From Acidimicrobiales bacterium (GTDB lineage: Bacteria; Actinomycetota; Acidimicrobiia; Acidimicrobiales; Poriferisodalaceae), in the NCBI GenBank assembly GCA_030749275.1, contig JASMKJ010000207.1:1-12889 (forward strand): 12,889 nt of DNA, given 5' to 3'. The notes under the pieces were generated by a model. It was not told the origin of the DNA and ran no database searches. It worked only from the letters and a program-made list of their open reading frames with translations. A program made the position numbers and the translations under genes. Positions 6,224 through 12,889 of this stretch are shown here, one piece after another (within the stretch, counting starts at the first letter, position 1; each line of letters begins with the position of its first letter).

Positions 6224-6997
6224 ATGCGTTTTCAAGACAAAGTCGTCATAATCACCGGTGCCGCTGGAGGGATAGGCCTCGCCGCGGTTCGCAGATTCGC
6301 GTCGGAAGGCGCTCACATTCTGGCAGTTGACCTAGAAGGATCTGATTTGGATGCGGCTATAGCCGAAGCCGACCCATTCGGAGTGAAGGTGTTCTCCCAA
6401 CCAGCAGATTGCAGCCAGGCATCGGACGTGTCGGCCTACGTCGAACGATGCCTCGACGAATTCGGACGACTTGATGTTCTCTTCAACAATGCCGGTATCG
6501 AAGGACGAATTATCGGCCTCATGGATTACCCAGAAGACGACTTCGATCAGGTAATCAACGTGAACTTACGAGGCGTGTGGCTAGGAATGAAATATTCGGG
6601 TCCCGCGATGATCGCAAACGGTGGCGGTTCAATAGTGAACACGGCTTCGACAGCTGGATTATTGGGAGCGAGAGGGCTGTCTGCATACGTGGCGAGCAAA
6701 CATGGTGTTGTTGGATTAACCAAGTCGGCTGCTCTTGAACTAGTACCTCAAGGTGTCCGAGTGAATGCTGTTTGCCCGTCGCCGATAGAAACTCGAATGA
6801 TGAGAAGCCTGGAGCAGGGCTTTGGCGGTGACCAGGCCGAAATGATTCGCAAAGACTTGGCATCACGCAACCCGATGGGCCGCTACGGCGAACCCGATGA
6901 AGTAGCAGCATTGGTCGCGTTCTTGGCTTCCGATGATGCCAGTTACATCAACGGCGGGATTTACACCGTTGACGGCGGTTCGGTCAATGGAAGATAA
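6224..6997 (+). CDS. Classical short-chain dehydrogenase/reductase of the nitrile hydratase operon
   Basis: NAD(H)-dependent alcohol/ketone oxidoreductase, 257 residues, the standard length. The Rossmann motif TGAAGGIG is at 11-18. Asp36 at the end of beta-2 points to NAD rather than NADP. NNAG (88-91), Ser142, and the catalytic Tyr155-x-x-x-Lys159 (YVASK) are all present. The C-terminal YINGGIYTVDGG is typical of the FabG-like classical SDRs. It is the first gene of the operon and its last codons overlap the start of the nitrile hydratase beta gene by 11 bp, so the two are translated together. It likely oxidises an alcohol or reduces a ketone on the same pathway as the nitrile. The family is certain, the substrate unknown. 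Confidence 0.93.
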   Translation: MRFQDKVVIITGAAGGIGLAAVRRFASEGAHILAVDLEGSDLDAAIAEADPFGVKVFSQPADCSQASDVSAYVERCLDEFGRLDVLFNNAGIEGRIIGLMDYPEDDFDQVINVNLRGVWLGMKYSGPAMIANGGGSIVNTASTAGLLGARGLSAYVASKHGVVGLTKSAALELVPQGVRVNAVCPSPIETRMMRSLEQGFGGDQAEMIRKDLASRNPMGRYGEPDEVAALVAFLASDDASYINGGIYTVDGGSVNGR

Positions 6998-7718
6998 GAC
7001 AGCAGTGAACCAAACGCTAGGGGTTCATGACCTCGGCGGAACATCCGGCTGGGGTCGCGTCCCCTACGATCCGGATGAGAAACCATTCCACGAAGAATGG
7101 GAAAGACGAGTCTTCGGCATGATGTCCCAGGTGCTCCGGCACACAGCCGTTCGCCCTGGAGAATTTCGACGCGCACTTGAACGACTCGCAGAAAAAGACT
7201 ATTTCGCAGCTGACGGTTACTACGGACGATGGCGCTCGGGGATGGAAGTCCTCCTAGAGGAATACGGCCACTTTGAAGCTGGAGAGTTGGATACCCATGC
7301 CGGAGTTGCCCACGGGACCGGTGCTGGGTACCGGGTATCGTCCGCTGTAGAGGTAGATGAGGACGAGTTGCCCCCCGATTTACCTGCCCCCGTGCCGGCT
7401 CACCGGACGGTCAGACGAGAACTTGATCGACCCTCTTCCTTCCAAATAGGTGACCGGGTGGTGGCGCCCGGAAACCGTGCAGGCGGTCACTCCCGGCTGC
7501 CTGGTTATGTCTGGGGCGTACCGGGTGTCGTCGTTAAGATCCACCCGGCCGAAGTCCTTCCTGACAGCACTGCCCACAACCTTGGGGAACGACCCCAGCA
7601 CGTTATTTGTGTGGCCTACAAAGCCGAAGACCTTTGGGGCGACGACGCCGAAAAAGGAGTCGTAGTGAACGTTGACCTGTACGAAAACTATTTGCGCTTA
7701 GAAGCGGAGGCACAGTGA
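6987..7718 (+). CDS. nthB: Nitrile hydratase beta subunit
   Basis: Non-catalytic-metal subunit of nitrile hydratase, which hydrates R-CN to the amide R-CONH2 as an alpha-beta heterodimer in the cytoplasm. Seen: the N-terminal GVHDLGG, the EEWERRVF helix, YFAADGYYGRWRSGMEVLL, and the C-terminal SH3-like barrel GDRVV...HSRLPGYVWG...LYENYL. Length is 243 residues, normal. An Arg in EFRRALERL probably matches the N-terminal beta-Arg, and the Arg in HSRLP probably matches the second; both contact the oxidised cysteines of the alpha subunit. The usual second Arg of the RYxRG element is Trp here. ATG at 6987 is chosen (11-bp overlap with the SDR); GTG at 7005 is a possible alternative start. Beta-before-alpha order is that of cobalt-type enzymes. 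Confidence 0.92.
   Translation: MEDKTAVNQTLGVHDLGGTSGWGRVPYDPDEKPFHEEWERRVFGMMSQVLRHTAVRPGEFRRALERLAEKDYFAADGYYGRWRSGMEVLLEEYGHFEAGELDTHAGVAHGTGAGYRVSSAVEVDEDELPPDLPAPVPAHRTVRRELDRPSSFQIGDRVVAPGNRAGGHSRLPGYVWGVPGVVVKIHPAEVLPDSTAHNLGERPQHVICVAYKAEDLWGDDAEKGVVVNVDLYENYLRLEAEAQ
7706..7710 (+). promoter_or_regulatory. Ribosome binding site of the nitrile hydratase alpha gene
   Basis: A full GGAGG lies inside the last codons of the beta gene, four bases before the GTG at 7715. It supports the GTG, which overlaps the beta stop as GTGA. Confidence 0.75.
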
Positions 7719-8323
7719 CCGAAAAGGAAGACCACCGCCATGAAATGGACTCGCAGTTACCTGAGGCAAGAACTGAGGCGTTGGAGGACCTTCTTGTCGA
7801 GAAAGGGCTGATAGACCGAGCGCGAATTGATTCGCTAATTGAAAGATTTGAACATGATTTGGGTCCCATGATCGGGGCCCGTCTCGTAGCGAAAGCCTGG
7901 CTGGAGCCAGAGTTTCGAGATCGTCTCGTTGCCGACACCGATCAGGTATTGCAAGAAGAAAATGTTAGTGGCGCTCAAATTGAACATGTGGAGATCAAGG
8001 CGAATGAACCGGGGATTCACAATGTTGTCGTTTGTACCTTGTGCTCCTGCTACCCCTGGGCCTTATTGGGCTTGCCACCAGCTTGGTACAAGAGCCCTGA
8101 ATATCGGGCTCGAGTTGTCCGTGAACCAAGAAAAGTGCTTGAAGAGATGGGCTTATCCCTTGAAGCCGAAACCGAGATACGGGTGTGGGATAGCAGTTCG
8201 GAAACCCGATTCCTTGTCCTTCCGGAGCGCCCAGCCGGAAGTGAACATCTGGAAATCGAAGAGTTGGCTGAGCTGGTTACTCGAGACTCGATGATCGGCG
8301 TAGCAAGGGCTCAGACTCCATGA
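7715..8323 (+). CDS. nthA: Nitrile hydratase alpha subunit, cobalt type
   Basis: Metal-carrying subunit of nitrile hydratase. The metal site VCTLCSC is intact: Cys107, Cys110, Ser111 and Cys112 provide three thiolates and two backbone amides. The second and third cysteines are normally oxidised to sulfinic and sulfenic acid after assembly. Thr within CTLC, where iron enzymes have Ser, indicates a non-corrin cobalt centre. The flanking YPWALLGLPPAWYKSPEYRARVVREPR is the family's signature. Length 202 residues is normal. The first 12 residues are charged (EKEDHRHE). The gene starts with GTG overlapping the beta stop and ends with ATGA overlapping the activator gene, so the three are translationally coupled. 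Thiocyanate hydrolase gamma subunit is the only close alternative and is less likely given the two-subunit plus activator layout. Confidence 0.95.
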   Translation: MTEKEDHRHEMDSQLPEARTEALEDLLVEKGLIDRARIDSLIERFEHDLGPMIGARLVAKAWLEPEFRDRLVADTDQVLQEENVSGAQIEHVEIKANEPGIHNVVVCTLCSCYPWALLGLPPAWYKSPEYRARVVREPRKVLEEMGLSLEAETEIRVWDSSSETRFLVLPERPAGSEHLEIEELAELVTRDSMIGVARAQTP

Positions 8324-8658
8324 CCGGAGTCGAAGTGTTGGATGGTTCGTCGGTCGCGCCACCTCGCGACAATGGGGAGTTGGTGTTTGAAGCTCCGTGG
8401 CAAAGTCGAGCATTTGGTGTCGCAGCAGATCTAGTTGACTCAGAACACTTCACTTGGAACGACTTTCGACATCACCTCATAGACGTCATCGGCGAATGGG
8501 AGGCACTCGAGGGAGGGGAGCAACCCGAGTGGGACTATTACTCCTGTTGGTTGACCGCACTCGAACGGATCGTCAACAGTCTTGCCTTGCTTGACTTAGC
8601 TGAGGTTGATGCACGCGCCGGGCTGTATGCCGCTCGCCCCCATGGTCACGATCATTAA
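8320..8658 (+). CDS. Nitrile hydratase activator/accessory protein
   Basis: Small protein related to the N-terminal part of the beta subunit that helps load cobalt and oxidise the cysteines of the alpha subunit (P14K/NhlE-like). The 112-residue product shows FEAPWQSRAFGVA, HFTWNDFRHHLIDVI and WDYYSCWLTALERIV, the family's conserved run. It ends in RPHGHDH, a His-rich tail plausible for metal handling. It starts within the alpha stop (ATGA) with AAGGG about ten bases upstream, and ends the operon 18 bp from the convergent NUDIX gene. No amidase or cobalt transporter follows. The family call is firm; the tail's role is inference. Confidence 0.9.
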   Translation: MTGVEVLDGSSVAPPRDNGELVFEAPWQSRAFGVAADLVDSEHFTWNDFRHHLIDVIGEWEALEGGEQPEWDYYSCWLTALERIVNSLALLDLAEVDARAGLYAARPHGHDH

Positions 8659-8676
8659 CCCTCCGAAGAAGCGGCC

Positions 8677-9393
8677 TTAACTATCGTCGGGAACTTCACC
8701 TAGATTCTCTTCCCACCACCAAGCGGACTTAAGCATGTAACAACGCCGTCGCGGTCCCGTGACATCTAAGTCCAGGGATTCATAAGAGATGTCCCCATCG
8801 TAGAAAGCAACGATTCCTGGATCAGGTCCATCCACCTCTTTTATGTGGGTGTGGAAGCACTCCGGATGTCGGATCGCCGAGCAAGCGTCATCTACCGACT
8901 CGAAGTCTTGCAACCAGTTCAAAGTACAGAAAGTGGGTGTCACTATCTCTATTTCGCCGGCGGCACGTCGACGCAGTGCTTCGCGGGGGGTCATCCAATG
9001 ATGTTCGGTGATTTCACCGTGATCGATAGCTACGTTGAGACCTTCGGGAGCTGAGGCCAGAAAAAATTGGGTCGAAAATCGTTTAGGACGCACAGCGGGG
9101 GGAAGCCAGTGGGCGAAATGATGTAGCTCCGTGTCAGTGAGGTCGATGCCCGCTTCCTCATGAGCTTCGCGAATTGCTGCGGCATGAAAGCCCCGACCAT
9201 CGCCGCCATCGCACATAGGTACGGTACGAGAATCAGCGCGATCGGCTGGATCCACTCGCCCGCCCGGGAATACCCACATGCCACCGAAATAGATTTTGGA
9301 ATTCCGTCGGAGCATAAGAACTTCGACGCCATCGGTACTATCTCTCGCGACCACCACCGTCGCGGCGTCAATGGGTTCAGGTGGTGTGCTCAC
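8677..9393 (-). CDS. NUDIX hydrolase, NUDT7/19-like
   Basis: Hydrolyses a nucleoside diphosphate linked to another moiety; relatives with this layout cut CoA or acyl-CoA. FPGGRVDPAD (42-51) and REAHEEAGI (75-83) supply the Nudix box metal-binding glutamates. The spacing between GG and RE is about 30 residues rather than the usual 13 or so, an insertion known in NUDT19-type members. MLRRNSKIYFGGMWVFPGG is characteristic of that group. It has 238 residues, and the long C-terminal part with ITEHHWMTPREAL is also typical. It starts with GTG overlapping the HAD gene's stop (GTGA), so it is translationally coupled as the last gene of the run. Its substrate cannot be read from the sequence. Confidence 0.88.
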   Translation of the reverse strand: MSTPPEPIDAATVVVARDSTDGVEVLMLRRNSKIYFGGMWVFPGGRVDPADRADSRTVPMCDGGDGRGFHAAAIREAHEEAGIDLTDTELHHFAHWLPPAVRPKRFSTQFFLASAPEGLNVAIDHGEITEHHWMTPREALRRRAAGEIEIVTPTFCTLNWLQDFESVDDACSAIRHPECFHTHIKEVDGPDPGIVAFYDGDISYESLDLDVTGPRRRCYMLKSAWWWEENLGEVPDDS

Positions 9394-10040
9394 AACTGTT
9401 CCCCGGTTCTTTCGGCTAAGCGCTGAGAACCAGCATCCAAACCAGGTAGTTGCTGGGCGACAGAGCCAGCGTGCTCTGCTGCCAGTTTTAGGACTACTTC
9501 TTCAAGTTCAGCCCAAGAAGACACTCGCGGTCCTTCGATGTGGCGGTTATACGGTTGATCGAAGGTGATAACGGTGTGCCCCGCCTCTCTTAGTCCTTCA
9601 ACATTGTGAGGCCCATCATCCACATAAGCATGCGCAGCCACGTCAGGTTTTTCTCCCACGAAACAAACGTCACGATAGGGAATTCGTTTTTCATCTAACC
9701 ATTGAGCAGTGTCGGCGATAGCGACAGCGTGCCCCCAGTTGACGTAGAGACGATGGGTAACGATTCGAATCCAAATGCCGGCGTCTGACAGACGCCACAA
9801 GGTTTCCGCACAACCGGGAACCACTTCCATGTCCCTAAACATCCGGTGGTCCATGACAGCTACGCGGTGGAGTCGCTCGAAGTCATCAGGTCCGAAACCC
9901 CACTCACGAAAGTCCCAGCTCCGTTCCAAGGGCAATGACTCCTCACTGACACCTAACTCTTTGGAGACGATTTCTCGGAATATTTCAGTGTGTTGTCCGC
10001 ACACCCCGTCTAGATCAACCCCAAGTATGAACTCGTTCAC
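9390..10040 (-). CDS. HAD-superfamily 5'-nucleotidase-like phosphatase (NT5C type)
   Basis: Magnesium-dependent phosphatase of the haloacid dehalogenase fold. Motif I DLDGV gives the nucleophile Asp9 and acid Asp11. Motif II is Thr in RIVTHR, motif III Lys in GEKPDV, and motif IV is the DD pair in AYVDDGPHN. The helical cap region (about 17-80) and the VVPGCAETLWRL segment resemble NT5C (deoxy)ribonucleotidases. From the GTG at 10040 it has 216 residues. AGGAG nine bases upstream and the GTGA overlap with the preceding gene's stop support this start; a longer frame to 10166 would overlap that gene by 130 bases. Neighbours are the paralogue pair upstream and a NUDIX hydrolase downstream, which hints at nucleotide or cofactor metabolism. 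Fold certain, substrate uncertain. Confidence 0.85.
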   Translation of the reverse strand: MNEFILGVDLDGVCGQHTEIFREIVSKELGVSEESLPLERSWDFREWGFGPDDFERLHRVAVMDHRMFRDMEVVPGCAETLWRLSDAGIWIRIVTHRLYVNWGHAVAIADTAQWLDEKRIPYRDVCFVGEKPDVAAHAYVDDGPHNVEGLREAGHTVITFDQPYNRHIEGPRVSSWAELEEVVLKLAAEHAGSVAQQLPGLDAGSQRLAERTGEQL

Positions 10041-11161
10041 GAACGCCGTCTCCTGAATCTCGATTGCTTCACGGGGGGCTCTTCGGCGACTGGGAGTTTG
10101 ACCCAGGAATTCACAAGCGTTGCTTGGCCTTCTTCGCGTATCTGTTCGAGCTCCGCTTCCGTCCATGGTTCGGCGCGTGGATCAAGTGCTCGATAGCGGG
10201 CTTCTACCTGATCGAAATTTTCATCCGTCATGACGTTTGGAATCAGCTCGCACGGCTTCCAGCTTTCGACACCTCCGAGCCAAATGTAGCTATCTGCAAC
10301 ATCGCGCAGTCTTAGTGACGTCTCGACTCCGTCTACGGAGCCAACCAGTTCGTTCAATCCGACGTTGCCGAGTGTCGCCAGGTCTAAAGCGATACCGAAT
10401 GTTTCGGGTTGTTCGGGAGCGGCAGCGACCAACGACTCGACCCGTTGCACAGCGTCGCTGTCAGTGACTGCACCATGAAATACTGCTCGGGTAACACCCT
10501 CCCCAACCCAACGATGGAGGAGGTTTCCGACCGTGACTGTCGGCACACCATCGTCCCACTGGACAAGCTTGGTAGTGGATCGCTCTCCCGAAACCCATAC
10601 CAAGGCACGCTCTCCCGCCCGAAGTATTTCGTTAGTCAAAGTATTGGCCATGTGAAACGCAACTATGTCGCGGTAATGGCCACCCATCCACCAATTGCGG
10701 AGCTCCAATTCGGCAGCAGACCGGCCGTCAAGAAGATCTGGGTCTTCGACGTAGGTTGGAATTCCTAGGCCAATGATCCTGAAGGCGGGCGAATCGGGTT
10801 CAAGAGTTCGATTAAACAACCAAGCTGCATGCACCACCTCCGCATATTCGCGGTATGTGAAGCCAATTCCGAGCAAGTCGATGAACAAATCTGTGCATTG
10901 AGCCTCATCCCACACATCGGCTGCGAGCAAGTTGTCGAGTTGGGGTTGAGCTCTAGAGTTAGTGAATTCCCACGCTAGGTTTCTGACACCGGCTTCATAC
11001 AGTTCGGGCAGAATCTGACCGACGAAAGAAACGTGCTGGCTGATGCCGATTTGGTCGCCCAGTAGCACCAACTGTTTTGAGCTAGCCAACTCGATGAGAT
11101 GTTCGGATGCAGATTGCAAGCCTGTCGCTTTCACCTGCTCCGGTTCACGCGTGTCACTCAT
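10037..11161 (-). CDS. Uncharacterised protein, paralogue A (possible ChaN/EreA-like fold)
   Basis: 374 residues, function not recognised. It shares with the gene just upstream a core of about 110 residues (30-133 here): LVLLGDQIGISQH, then GVRNLAWEF, then YREYAEVVHAAWLFNRT and PDSPAFRIIGL. The order of a strand ending in a Gly-acidic-x-x-H-like loop, a strand ending in Glu, an amphipathic YxxY helix, then another strand recalls the ChaN/erythromycin-esterase-like (Tiki) superfamily, where these positions are functional. Asp36, His43 and Glu65 would be candidates here. That is weak inference from pattern alone. There is no signal peptide or membrane segment, and the C-terminus ends in RFRRRRS. 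It lies 18 bp after paralogue B and overlaps the HAD gene by 4 bp. Start is ATG with AGGTG nearby. Confidence 0.75.
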   Translation of the reverse strand: MSDTREPEQVKATGLQSASEHLIELASSKQLVLLGDQIGISQHVSFVGQILPELYEAGVRNLAWEFTNSRAQPQLDNLLAADVWDEAQCTDLFIDLLGIGFTYREYAEVVHAAWLFNRTLEPDSPAFRIIGLGIPTYVEDPDLLDGRSAAELELRNWWMGGHYRDIVAFHMANTLTNEILRAGERALVWVSGERSTTKLVQWDDGVPTVTVGNLLHRWVGEGVTRAVFHGAVTDSDAVQRVESLVAAAPEQPETFGIALDLATLGNVGLNELVGSVDGVETSLRLRDVADSYIWLGGVESWKPCELIPNVMTDENFDQVEARYRALDPRAEPWTEAELEQIREEGQATLVNSWVKLPVAEEPPVKQSRFRRRRS

Positions 11162-11179
11162 CTCACACCTATCCGTTGT

Positions 11180-12487
11180 TTAAACGATCTGAGTCCAACT
11201 GAGCTCGGCCGCTGCTGCTGCGTGATTAATGGCATTCGCAAAGTCTTCAGCCGTTGCTTGGGAACTTCTAAGTTGCGGATCAAGTGACCACCTACGTGCC
11301 TCGGCAAGATTTGCATCGGTAACCCATCCTTGCAGAGGAGTGGGTCCGCGTACTTCCCGAGACGGCTCCAAGAACACCCAGCCATGAGATAGCTGGGAAA
11401 TATCTCCACTGTCCGCGGATGTCGAACACGACAGCCGCCCTATGAGACCGGAAGTCGCGTCAAACGCGACTGGGAAATGAGGTTTGTTTGAGTGGGCAAA
11501 AGCGGCATCTAGATAGCCATCCGCGGGGAGGGTGAACAAGCCGTGTTCTCCGTCGGCAGTTAACGGTTGGTGAATGAGAACAGTCGCCGCTCGGTCAGCG
11601 ATGGCGCTATACACGTGATTCCCGCAGCCTACGACCCGCCCATCAACAATTTCGCTGTCGATGCGATCGACTATTGGATGGGGTCGACGCCTGAGACGTG
11701 TCAGAGCATTCCCGGTGCGGGTCAGCACCAGAGCCTTCCGCCCTTTGTTTGTGCATTCACGAAGAAGGACATCGGCCATGTGTCGCGAAGCGGTTCCTCT
11801 TGCCCGTAAATGCTCCCATGCGTACGGCGACAACAAATCAGCATTCTCGGTAACGGCATCTATATCAATGTCGTAATCGAGCGCAACGACCCGAAATATG
11901 GGTGAGTCAGGGGAGCGGGTTCTATTTACCGCCCAGACAGATCTGAGGATGTCTAGATACTCGATGTATGCGAAATGATGTCTCAATCCCCATCGAAACA
12001 AAGCGGACCGTGCGATCCCCTCGTCAAATTGTTCTGCGGTTACCAACTCGTCCAATAGTGACTGATCGTCCACACATGCCCATTCGATACCGAGCACATG
12101 CACCCCGGCGCCGGTTACCGCAGGAACTAACTCCTGCATGAACATCCCTATTTTTCGCGAGGGAAAGTTATGACCAACGAAGACAATTTCGTGACGAGCA
12201 AAGAGACCCGCAACGTATTTGATCGGTTCACTGCCAGTTAAAGAGATTTCATCAATGACAGACGCCAGATGGTCCCGATCAATCGACGGAAGACGACGGC
12301 GCTGCCGAAAATGTTCGATCGTTTCGAACATCTGGTCATCCTCGGAAACATTCACCTGTTTGAGAGTACCCAGCAACGAAGGCTCCTCAACTTCCGCACC
12401 GTCAAATTCGACTTCCATATCACCGCCAGTTGACCCATCTCCGACGTAGGGTGAAAGAACCGGAGTCGCTGGCCAAGAAAGTGACAT
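11180..12487 (-). CDS. Uncharacterised protein, paralogue B (possible ChaN/EreA-like fold)
   Basis: 435 residues from the ATG at 12487, function not recognised. Residues about 100-204 align by eye with paralogue A: IVFVGHNFPSRK against LVLLGDQIGISQ, GVHVLGIEW against GVRNLAWEF, FAYIEYLDILRSVWAVNRT against FTYREYAEVVHAAWLFNRT, and PDSPIFRVVAL against PDSPAFRIIGL. The acidic residue and the His of paralogue A's first loop are changed (VGHNFPSRK), so if that loop is an active site this copy differs. An extra N-terminal stretch of about 70 acidic, low-order residues precedes the core. ATG at 12418 (MEVEFDG), with GGCGGTG before it, is an alternative start. No signal peptide or membrane helix. It is the first gene of the minus-strand run and is back to back with mshC. 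Confidence 0.72.
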   Translation of the reverse strand: MSLSWPATPVLSPYVGDGSTGGDMEVEFDGAEVEEPSLLGTLKQVNVSEDDQMFETIEHFRQRRRLPSIDRDHLASVIDEISLTGSEPIKYVAGLFARHEIVFVGHNFPSRKIGMFMQELVPAVTGAGVHVLGIEWACVDDQSLLDELVTAEQFDEGIARSALFRWGLRHHFAYIEYLDILRSVWAVNRTRSPDSPIFRVVALDYDIDIDAVTENADLLSPYAWEHLRARGTASRHMADVLLRECTNKGRKALVLTRTGNALTRLRRRPHPIVDRIDSEIVDGRVVGCGNHVYSAIADRAATVLIHQPLTADGEHGLFTLPADGYLDAAFAHSNKPHFPVAFDATSGLIGRLSCSTSADSGDISQLSHGWVFLEPSREVRGPTPLQGWVTDANLAEARRWSLDPQLRSSQATAEDFANAINHAAAAAELSWTQIV

Positions 12488-12491
12488 CTTG

Positions 12492-12889
12492 ATGACTATG
12501 CGTCTATATGACACTGCCCAACAAGCTGTAGTTGACCTTGAGTTGAATGACCACGTTCAGATGTATGTGTGCGGCATCACGCCTTATGACTCCACCCATT
12601 TAGGTCACGCCGCGACGTATCTCACCTACGACCTCATCGTCCGGCGGCTAGAGGATCTCGGACACACGGTCGAGATGGTCAGAAACGTCACCGACGTAGA
12701 TGACAGCATCTTGCCCAAGGCACGAGAACTAGGTGTCGATTTTCTTCAATTAGCTGAACAAGAAATGGAACGATTCAGCCAAGACATGGCGGCGTTAAAC
12801 ACACGTCCCGCGGATTACGAACCTCGCGCAACAGAATCCATTCACGGCATCATCGAACTCATCCAACAACTTCAAGACGGAGGCCACAC
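12492..12889 (+). CDS. mshC: Mycothiol cysteine ligase MshC, N-terminal part (3' end outside window)
   Basis: Class I aminoacyl-tRNA-synthetase-fold ligase joining cysteine to glucosaminyl-inositol in mycothiol synthesis. The fragment (132 codons) opens with MRLYDTA, then MYVCGITPYDSTHLGHAATY. This contains the zinc-ligand Cys and the HIGH-type motif HLGH; TPYDxTHLGHAATY separates MshC from cysteinyl-tRNA synthetase, which has GPTVYDxxHxGN. VRNVTDVDDSIL follows as in both families. The frame is open to the window end. ATG at 12492, ATG at 12498 or TTG at 12489 are possible starts; a stop at 12447 limits extension, so the roughly 20-residue N-terminal lead of mycobacterial MshC is absent. The start is only 4 bp from the opposed paralogue B start, so its promoter must lie within that gene or that gene starts later. 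Confidence 0.85.
   Translation, partial: MTMRLYDTAQQAVVDLELNDHVQMYVCGITPYDSTHLGHAATYLTYDLIVRRLEDLGHTVEMVRNVTDVDDSILPKARELGVDFLQLAEQEMERFSQDMAALNTRPADYEPRATESIHGIIELIQQLQDGGH

Noticed and set aside
12492..12889. Cysteinyl-tRNA synthetase
   Set aside because: The motif TPYDSTHLGHAATY and the opening RLYDTA match MshC rather than CysS; the missing C-terminus keeps a small doubt.
1..12889. Mobile element, CRISPR array, tRNA or rRNA genes
   Set aside because: No transposase or integrase, spaced direct repeats, cloverleaf or rRNA-like stretches were seen.

Overview
The window most likely comes from a member of the Actinomycetota with moderate GC (near one half by eye, not counted). The main pointer is the partial gene at the right edge, a mycothiol-pathway cysteine ligase (MshC). 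Frequent GTG starts, tight 4-bp gene overlaps, an actinobacterial-style P450 and a mesaconyl-CoA-hydratase-like MaoC protein fit with this. A free-living, possibly marine acidimicrobial-type lineage is a guess from GC and gene content, not something the sequence proves. No rRNA, tRNA, CRISPR array, insertion sequence or phage gene was seen, and no stretch over about 100 bases lacks a gene.

Left part (1-2485): the 3' end of a cytochrome P450 gene (+) converges with a ribosomal protein L11 methyltransferase-like gene (prmA, -). That gene is divergent from an SMP-30/gluconolactonase-family gene (+).

Centre left (2504-6167, all -): read from 6167 downward, a five-gene run encodes a limonene-epoxide-hydrolase-like protein, a UGSC-type selenoprotein, a 368-residue conserved protein of unknown function, a MaoC-family hydratase and an atypical short-chain dehydrogenase. 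The selenoprotein gene is the key feature. Its reading frame is interrupted by a UGA at 5430-5428 that, read as selenocysteine, gives exactly U-G-S-C. A short hairpin suitable as a bacterial SECIS element lies just after it. A standard gene finder would split this gene in two or call it a pseudogene.

Centre right (6224-8658, all +): divergent from that run is a compact operon of a short-chain dehydrogenase, nitrile hydratase beta and alpha subunits, and the nitrile hydratase activator. The alpha subunit carries the cobalt-type CTLCSC metal site. The two opposed operons share a 56-bp control region and may serve one catabolic route through epoxides, nitriles and acyl-CoA-like intermediates; this is inference from context.

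Right part (8677-12487, all -): two adjacent paralogous proteins of unknown function, with a faint ChaN/EreA-like pattern, are followed by a HAD-family 5'-nucleotidase-like protein and a NUDIX hydrolase. The last three genes are joined by GTGA stop/start overlaps. The first paralogue gene starts only 4 bp from the opposed start of mshC (+), which runs off the right edge.
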